Source: JBHIEE01 sp046760445
GTDB lineage: Bacteria; Acidobacteriota; Aminicenantia; JdFR-78
Assembly (NCBI GenBank): GCA_046760445.1
Contig: JBHIEE010000118.1
Location: 1 to 8,092 of the forward strand
DNA length: 8,092 bases
Reading direction: 5' to 3'
The notes beneath the pieces are model-generated. The model was given only the letters and a program-made list of their open reading frames with translations. It was not told the DNA's origin and searched no databases. How positions within the stretch are numbered: the first letter of the stretch is position 1; every line of letters starts with the position of its first letter. This document shows, piece after piece, positions 5,754 to 8,092 of this stretch. The position numbers were made by a program, and so were the translations under genes.

Positions 5754-5804
5754 TCAATTCATCTCCTTTTCAATAATCTTTTCTTTAGTTTTAAGATTAT
5801 TCAT
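5754..5804 (-). CDS. leader mini-ORF, repeat copy 6 (16 aa)
   Basis: ATG 5804 encodes MNNLKTKEKIIEKEMN and stops at TGA 5756, directly against the ATG of the zinc-finger gene. GAGGAT lies 9 nt upstream, within the end of the previous gene. AAGGAG near its own 3' end would serve the next gene. Whether the peptide itself matters is unknown. Confidence 0.4.
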   Translation of the reverse strand: MNNLKTKEKIIEKEMN

Positions 5805-5807
5805 TTG

Positions 5808-5981
5808 TTAATCCTCTTTATTATTTTCAATTATTACATCAGCTAAAATTGTTCCTATATGACTCATTATCCAGTTTAAATCAGAATGTAAATCAAGAGG
5901 CATAACTGTTTTATGACCGAGTTTTTTCCTTCTTTTTATTAACAATCGAACTATCTCTCCTCTTGTTTCTTTATCTATCAT
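5808..5981 (-). CDS. hypothetical protein (57 aa)
   Basis: ATG 5981 has AAAGGTG a few bases upstream as ribosome binding site and overlaps the end of the upstream gene by 11 nt. The N-terminal half is very basic and helical (MIDKETRGEIVRLLIKRRKK). After MPLDLHSDL comes a more hydrophobic segment, about residues 37-52 (WIMSHIGTILADVII), that could be a buried helix. No cysteines or known motif. A small DNA-binding or antitoxin-like protein is conceivable, but nothing in the sequence proves it. Confidence 0.6.
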   Translation of the reverse strand: MIDKETRGEIVRLLIKRRKKLGHKTVMPLDLHSDLNWIMSHIGTILADVIIENNKED

Positions 5982-6159
5982 TTAAAACACCTTTAAAGGC
6001 TTCATTTATCATATCAAAAAGTATAATTTCCTGTGTTGTATAGAATTTCTTTGAGGTTGTTATCCTTTCTTTTAAAAATTGTGTTGCTAATTTTACATCT
6101 TTCGGGAAATAAACAAGTTTCTTTTCCAATATTCCAATCTTTTCTTTCTCTTTTTTCAT
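5971..6159 (-). CDS. hypothetical protein with repeat-like N-terminus (62 aa)
   Basis: ATG 6159 lies 7 nt after TTGAGGT, a good Shine-Dalgarno site, and 21 nt after the upstream stop. The start MKKEKEKIGILEKK resembles the leader repeat seen elsewhere in the operon (copy 5), preceded by the same ATTAAATG bases. The body (LVYFPKDVKLATQFLKER and after) looks helical and soluble, with a final hydrophobic helix around residues 44-58. No motif is recognised. It overlaps the 57-aa gene that follows, so the two are probably co-translated and may act together. Confidence 0.6.
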   Translation of the reverse strand: MKKEKEKIGILEKKLVYFPKDVKLATQFLKERITTSKKFYTTQEIILFDMINEAFKGVLNDR

Positions 6160-6180
6160 TTAATTACCTCAATTTTATTA

Positions 6181-6432
6181 TCAGTATTGTTTAAAACGAA
6201 TTTCTTCTGTTTCATTGTTATAGATGAATCTTATATGATGTTTTCGTTCTTTTTCTCTAACTTTTTTTATTCCTTCTAACCAATCTTTAGCAGTTTCTCT
6301 CTGCCGTTTAGAGTAATTTTTTCCCAATCTTTTCTTTTCAAATTCTTCAAATTTTTTCCATGAACCAAATGAAGACTTAAGTATAACAATTATTTGTTCT
6401 CCACCAGATAACATTATTTTCTTCATTTTCAT
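6181..6432 (-). CDS. hypothetical lysine-rich protein (83 aa)
   Basis: I place the start at ATG 6432 because GAAAGTG lies just upstream; ATG 6426 and a TTG at 6444 are alternatives. The protein begins with a short hydrophobic strand (GEQIIVILKSSFGSW), continues with a strongly basic helical region (about 25-65, including WKKFEEFEKKRLGKNYSKRQ) and ends with a beta-like segment containing HHIRF and EEIRF. The high charge suggests nucleic-acid binding. There are no cysteines, membrane spans or known motifs. It follows the 12-codon leader mini-ORF by 14 nt. Family unknown. Confidence 0.6.
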   Translation of the reverse strand: MKMKKIMLSGGEQIIVILKSSFGSWKKFEEFEKKRLGKNYSKRQRETAKDWLEGIKKVREKERKHHIRFIYNNETEEIRFKQY

Positions 6433-6446
6433 CACTTTCAACAATA

Positions 6447-6485
6447 CTACAAATATTCTTTTATCTTTTCTTTATCTTTTTTCAT
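6447..6485 (-). CDS. leader mini-ORF, repeat copy 4 (12 aa)
   Basis: ATG 6485 follows the TAA of the DUF4338-like gene without a gap and encodes MKKDKEKIKEYL before TAG 6449. The sequence around the start, GATTAAATGAAAAAA, is shared with copy 3 at 7394, where the upstream gene is unrelated. The next gene starts 14 nt further on. Confidence 0.4.
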   Translation of the reverse strand: MKKDKEKIKEYL

Positions 6486-7181
6486 TTAATCAACTCTTAA
6501 TAATTCTCTTCTCCAATATCGATGTAATGGTTTGACAAAGATTCTTTTTCTTAGTTTTTTTCTTGTTTCAATACCACTCCCACTATATTTTAGTCCACAT
6601 TTCCATTTTTTCTGAATCGTATATCCATTCAGATATTTAATTCCCGTCGTAAATCCTATTTCTTCCCAACCTGATGCTTTATAGATATTTCCTGAATAAT
6701 CTTCTCGAACGAATGAAAATAATAATACTAACTTATCTCCATACTTTTCTTTCCAAAATTTAGGAGCAATTCTACATAATAGTGATAATGTTCGACTTGC
6801 CAAATTTTTTGGTGAATTAGGGATTAATGTAAACCTCCAATTGTTCGCTATTTTGTTAAAATTCTCAATTCTTTGCTTTTTATCCCATCCTATAAAATCT
6901 GTTAAAGCTTTTGGTTCTGGTATTGTTCCACTTCCTATTCCGATAGTACCGATAGTTCGATTTCCTAATTTGATAAACCAATCAATTCTTCTTCCAACAC
7001 AATTAGTTGATTGTTTGTAACTATGATATTTTTTAACAATTTGATTAAATTGAAATCGTTGAGTTTTAGTTTTTATAGATTCGAGATTTAGAGTGCGGTC
7101 TAGCGGATTTGAACCACTAACTATTGGCTGGAAACCAATCGTTTTAACCTTTCTTAAACTAAGACCGCTCATTCCACTCAT
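6486..7181 (-). CDS. DUF4338/Mom-like GNAT-fold protein, start unclear
   Basis: The frame runs 231 codons from ATG 7181, or 228 from ATG 7172. Residues about 43-185 match the pattern I know from DUF4338 proteins (the DruA type): KKYHSYK, then VGRRIDWFIK, IGTIG, FIGWD (97-100), RFTLIPN, NLASRTLSLL (127-134), YGDKLVLLFSF and YSGNIYKASGWEEIGFTTG (162-180). The same ending resembles phage Mom proteins, acyltransferase-fold enzymes that modify adenine to resist restriction. DUF4338 also occurs in Druantia defence loci and near transposons. A DNA-protection or DNA-modification role is therefore plausible but unproven. The tRNA-Gly occupies codons 5-29, and no ATG, GTG or TTG lies in frame between the tRNA and the conserved domain, so the true start is unresolved. 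Confidence 0.65.
   Translation of the reverse strand: MSGMSGLSLRKVKTIGFQPIVSGSNPLDRTLNLESIKTKTQRFQFNQIVKKYHSYKQSTNCVGRRIDWFIKLGNRTIGTIGIGSGTIPEPKALTDFIGWDKKQRIENFNKIANNWRFTLIPNSPKNLASRTLSLLCRIAPKFWKEKYGDKLVLLFSFVREDYSGNIYKASGWEEIGFTTGIKYLNGYTIQKKWKCGLKYSGSGIETRKKLRKRIFVKPLHRYWRRELLRVD
7095..7168 (-). tRNA. tRNA-Gly(UCC)
   Basis: On the minus strand the 74 nt fold as a full cloverleaf. The acceptor stem GCGGTCT/AGACCGC has 7 perfect bp. T8 is present. The D stem is GTTT/AAAC with A14, G18 G19 and A21 in its loop. The anticodon stem ATTGG/CCAAT is perfect, with loop TTTCCAG and anticodon TCC. The T stem AGTGG/CCGCT has loop TTCAAAT. The discriminator is A and CCA is not encoded. G1-C72, C2-G71, C35 and C36 fit a glycine identity, and there is no intron. 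It lies inside an operon, overlapping the end of the zinc-ribbon ORF by 10 nt and lying within the frame of the DUF4338-like gene. No promoter of its own is visible, so it probably relies on processing of the operon transcript. Confidence 0.92.
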
Positions 7182-7344
7182 CTATTGGTTCAAATTCATC
7201 TTTTCCACAATTAAGACAAAAATTCCCTATTTGTTCGCTTTTAAATTCCATACCACAATTCAAAAATCTGATGTATTTATACTCTCGGATTTCTCTTTTC
7301 TCCATCATATCTAAAGTTTCTAATGGTATTTTCTTATAATTCAT
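7159..7344 (-). CDS. degenerate zinc-ribbon protein (61 aa)
   Basis: ATG 7344 lies 2 nt after the TGA of the leader mini-ORF; a GTG at 7350 in the same frame is the alternative start. The N-terminal half is a charged helix (LETLDMMEKREIREYKYI). The C-terminal half has FLNCG (C30) and FCLNCG (C43-X2-C46), the look of a zinc ribbon in which the first knuckle has lost one cysteine (F27). It may bind zinc with a different fourth ligand or be structurally decayed. The last codons, CGG TCT TAG, are the first bases of the tRNA-Gly acceptor and so also base-pair in the tRNA. Its function is unknown; DNA or RNA binding is a guess from the ribbon. Confidence 0.6.
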   Translation of the reverse strand: MNYKKIPLETLDMMEKREIREYKYIRFLNCGMEFKSEQIGNFCLNCGKDEFEPIDEWNERS

Positions 7345-7346
7345 TA

Positions 7347-7394
7347 TCACATCGTCTCTTTTTCAATAATCTTTTCTTTATCTTGTTTTTTCAT
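7347..7394 (-). CDS. leader mini-ORF, repeat copy 3 (15 aa)
   Basis: ATG 7394 overlaps the TGA of the upstream membrane microprotein (ATGA) and encodes MKKQDKEKIIEKETM, ending at TGA 7349, 2 nt before the next ATG. This is the clearest full copy of the repeat and serves as reference for the others. Confidence 0.45.
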   Translation of the reverse strand: MKKQDKEKIIEKETM

Positions 7395-7510
7395 TTAATC
7401 CACTCAAGTGATGGAATTTCTATCCTTTCAACACACGAGGTATCATATCCTACTTTTCCAGTAACTATACAGTAATAAATTAAACTGTAAAGGAAGATAA
7501 TAAATAACAA
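7391..7510 (-). CDS. membrane microprotein (39 aa, TTG start)
   Basis: TTG 7510 is chosen because GAGGTGAT, a near-perfect archaeal Shine-Dalgarno site, lies 6 nt upstream and because the upstream gene stops inside that site. The product has a hydrophobic N-terminal segment of about 16 residues (LLFIIFLYSLIYYCIV) followed by a short soluble tail with Cys26 and a tryptophan near the end. It could be a single-span membrane protein or an uncleaved signal anchor. Its TGA overlaps the ATG of the leader mini-ORF. It directly follows another membrane microprotein, so the pair may form one membrane complex. Family unknown. Confidence 0.5.
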   Translation of the reverse strand: MLFIIFLYSLIYYCIVTGKVGYDTSCVERIEIPSLEWIK

Positions 7511-7517
7511 GATATTA

Positions 7518-7700
7518 TCACCTCAAAGATAAAAACCCAATTATTGAAACTATAGGAAGTAAAAAAGCAATCAAACCAAAATTCATGAATAAATATACTG
7601 TAATTATTCCTATTTCCATTCCTAACACCAACCCAAAAATAAACGATGCGTGTGTATCATCCACGAATAATTTTTTTCTTATCAAGTTAATTAATTTCAT
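7518..7700 (-). CDS. membrane microprotein with two spans (60 aa)
   Basis: ATG 7700 has AGAGGTGA 4-5 nt upstream, formed by the last codons of the preceding mini-ORF. A basic amphipathic start (KLINLIRKKLF) precedes two predicted spans, about residues 17-38 (ASFIFGLVLGMEIGIITVY) and 41-58 (FGLIAFLLPIVSIIGFL), joined by a very short turn, so both ends probably face the cytoplasm as a helical hairpin. Small holin-like or pore proteins look like this, as do many viral membrane proteins; neither can be claimed. The stop codon lies within the ribosome binding site of the next membrane microprotein, so the two are coupled. Confidence 0.65.
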   Translation of the reverse strand: MKLINLIRKKLFVDDTHASFIFGLVLGMEIGIITVYLFMNFGLIAFLLPIVSIIGFLSLR

Positions 7701-7705
7701 TCATT

Positions 7706-7777
7706 TCACCTCTTTACTATTTGTTTCATTAAATCACTTTTTATTATCAGTATTCTCTTTTTATCTTGGTTTTTCAT
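7706..7777 (-). CDS. leader mini-ORF, divergent repeat copy 2 (23 aa)
   Basis: ATG 7777 opens a 23-codon frame beginning MKNQDKKRILIIKSD that stops at TGA 7708, inside the AGGTGA site of the next gene. It overlaps the last 17 nt of the 96-aa gene. It is longer and more divergent than the other copies, yet sits in the same place and orientation. Confidence 0.35.
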   Translation of the reverse strand: MKNQDKKRILIIKSDLMKQIVKR

Positions 7778-8051
7778 TATTCATCACCAAGAATTGTTTA
7801 GCAAGAAACTTCAATCTTCCTCTTCCTTGAAATCTTTTACCATAATAATTATCCCAATCGTTATACGCATAGACTCTTGGAAGACCATAAAGAGTTAATC
7901 TATCATCTCTCGCTTTAATTCTCTTTTTTATTTCTTCGATGTAGGATTCTTTTGCTTTAATTAATTTTAAGAGCAATACTGCAAGTTCATCTAAACTAAG
8001 ACTACTTAAATGTTTTTCAATCCTACTTTTCATGGGTTTTCCTTTCTTCAT
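7761..8051 (-). CDS. hypothetical basic helical protein (96 aa)
   Basis: ATG 8051 lies 12 nt after AAGGAG, which is part of the leader repeat upstream; ATG 8033 is an alternative. Residues about 8-48 are helical, first with a leucine-rich hydrophobic face (SLSLDELAVLLLKLIKA) and then a charged coiled coil (YIEEIKKRIKARDD). The C-terminal part is aromatic and basic (VYAYNDWDNYYGKRFQGRGR), compatible with nucleic-acid binding. No cysteines, spans or known motif are present. The last residues (MNNEKPR) are encoded by repeat DNA read in another frame from the leader ORF that overlaps there. Family unknown. Confidence 0.6.
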   Translation of the reverse strand: MKKGKPMKSRIEKHLSSLSLDELAVLLLKLIKAKESYIEEIKKRIKARDDRLTLYGLPRVYAYNDWDNYYGKRFQGRGRLKFLAKQFLVMNNEKPR

Positions 8052-8054
8052 ATT

Positions 8055-8092
8055 TTATCCCATCTCCTTCTCTTTAATCTTTTCTTTATCTT
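8055..8092 (-). CDS. leader mini-ORF, repeat copy 1, 5' end outside window
   Basis: The frame entering at the window edge reads DKEKIKEKEMG and stops at TAA 8057, 3 nt before ATG 8051. AAGGAG at 8069-8064 lies within it. It matches the body of copy 3, so its ATG and first codons are expected just beyond the edge. Confidence 0.4.
   Translation of the reverse strand, partial: DKEKIKEKEMG

Larger units (their letters stand above)
5496..8092 (-). repeat. dispersed junction repeat, eight copies
   Basis: The core reads, in pieces, ATTAAATGAAAAAA, CAAGATAAAGAAAAG, ATTATTGAAAA(A/G)GAG. Copies begin at minus-strand positions about 8092 (cut by the edge), 7777, 7394, 6485, 6159, 5804, 5649 and 5543. 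All face the same way and lie at gene junctions. Copies 5 and 7 run in frame into a gene body; the others end as short ORFs. Similarity extends a few bases upstream of the ATG in several copies, so the repeat is not only a peptide motif. It often provides both a stop-start overlap and a Shine-Dalgarno site. Confidence 0.7.

Noticed and set aside
5971..6432. Toxin-antitoxin pair formed by the adjacent small genes
   Set aside because: Size and overlap would fit, but I see no motif of a known toxin or antitoxin family, so the claim cannot be supported.
7093..7830. Plus-strand ORFs at 7093-7314 and 7585-7830
   Set aside because: The first crosses the tRNA antisense and the zinc-ribbon gene; the second is opposite to two genes with good ribosome binding sites. 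Both look like antisense shadows.
5496..8092. CRISPR array or integron attC array as explanation of the repeats
   Set aside because: The spacing is irregular (about 0.1-0.9 kb), the spacers are genes, the repeats are not palindromic, and no integrase or cas gene is visible.

Overview
The window looks like part of an A+T-rich archaeal mobile replicon (plasmid, virus or integrated element). The archaeal signs are an Orc1/Cdc6-type initiator next to a full-length MCM helicase, a Holliday junction resolvase of the Hjc type, TATA/BRE promoters about 26 nt before start points, a probable leaderless initiator mRNA, and Shine-Dalgarno sites of the GAGGTGAT type inside operons. I cannot name the host. 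No capsid, integrase, primase or polymerase gene is visible, so most replication proteins would come from the host or lie outside the window.

Layout. Positions 1-590 hold a tiny basic coiled-coil ORF with a U-rich terminator, a candidate structured RNA (237-330) with a well-placed TATA box, an 8-bp palindrome, and a small ORF that appears split by a -1 frame change (429-589). Positions 590-901 are a non-coding, very A+T-rich stretch with inverted clusters of the octamer TTGAAATA, a good candidate replication origin. It ends in the promoter of the initiator gene. Positions 902-5400 (+ strand) form the replication module: orc1/cdc6-like ATPase, MCM, two unknown proteins (83 aa, and 220 aa with a zinc ribbon), a strongly folded three-way-junction RNA element (4943-5030), and an Hjc-like resolvase.

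Positions 5392-8092 (- strand) form a convergent, densely packed operon of very small genes: zinc-finger microproteins, two membrane microproteins, several unknown proteins, a tRNA-Gly(UCC), and a DUF4338/Mom-like GNAT-fold protein that could act in DNA modification or protection. The most unusual feature is a short A-rich repeat found eight times, always in the same orientation and always at a gene junction. Most copies form a 12-16 codon mini-ORF (typically MKKQDKEKIIEKE) whose start overlaps or abuts the upstream stop codon and whose end supplies the ribosome binding site of, or touches the start of, the next gene. The operon therefore reads like a series of cassettes joined by a translational-coupling repeat.

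A second oddity is that the tRNA-Gly lies inside the only reading frame that gives the DUF4338/Mom-like protein a normal start codon. Working together, the + strand genes would mark and open the origin (Orc1), unwind DNA (MCM) and resolve recombination or replication junctions (Hjc). The - strand genes look like accessory, regulatory and host-interaction functions.
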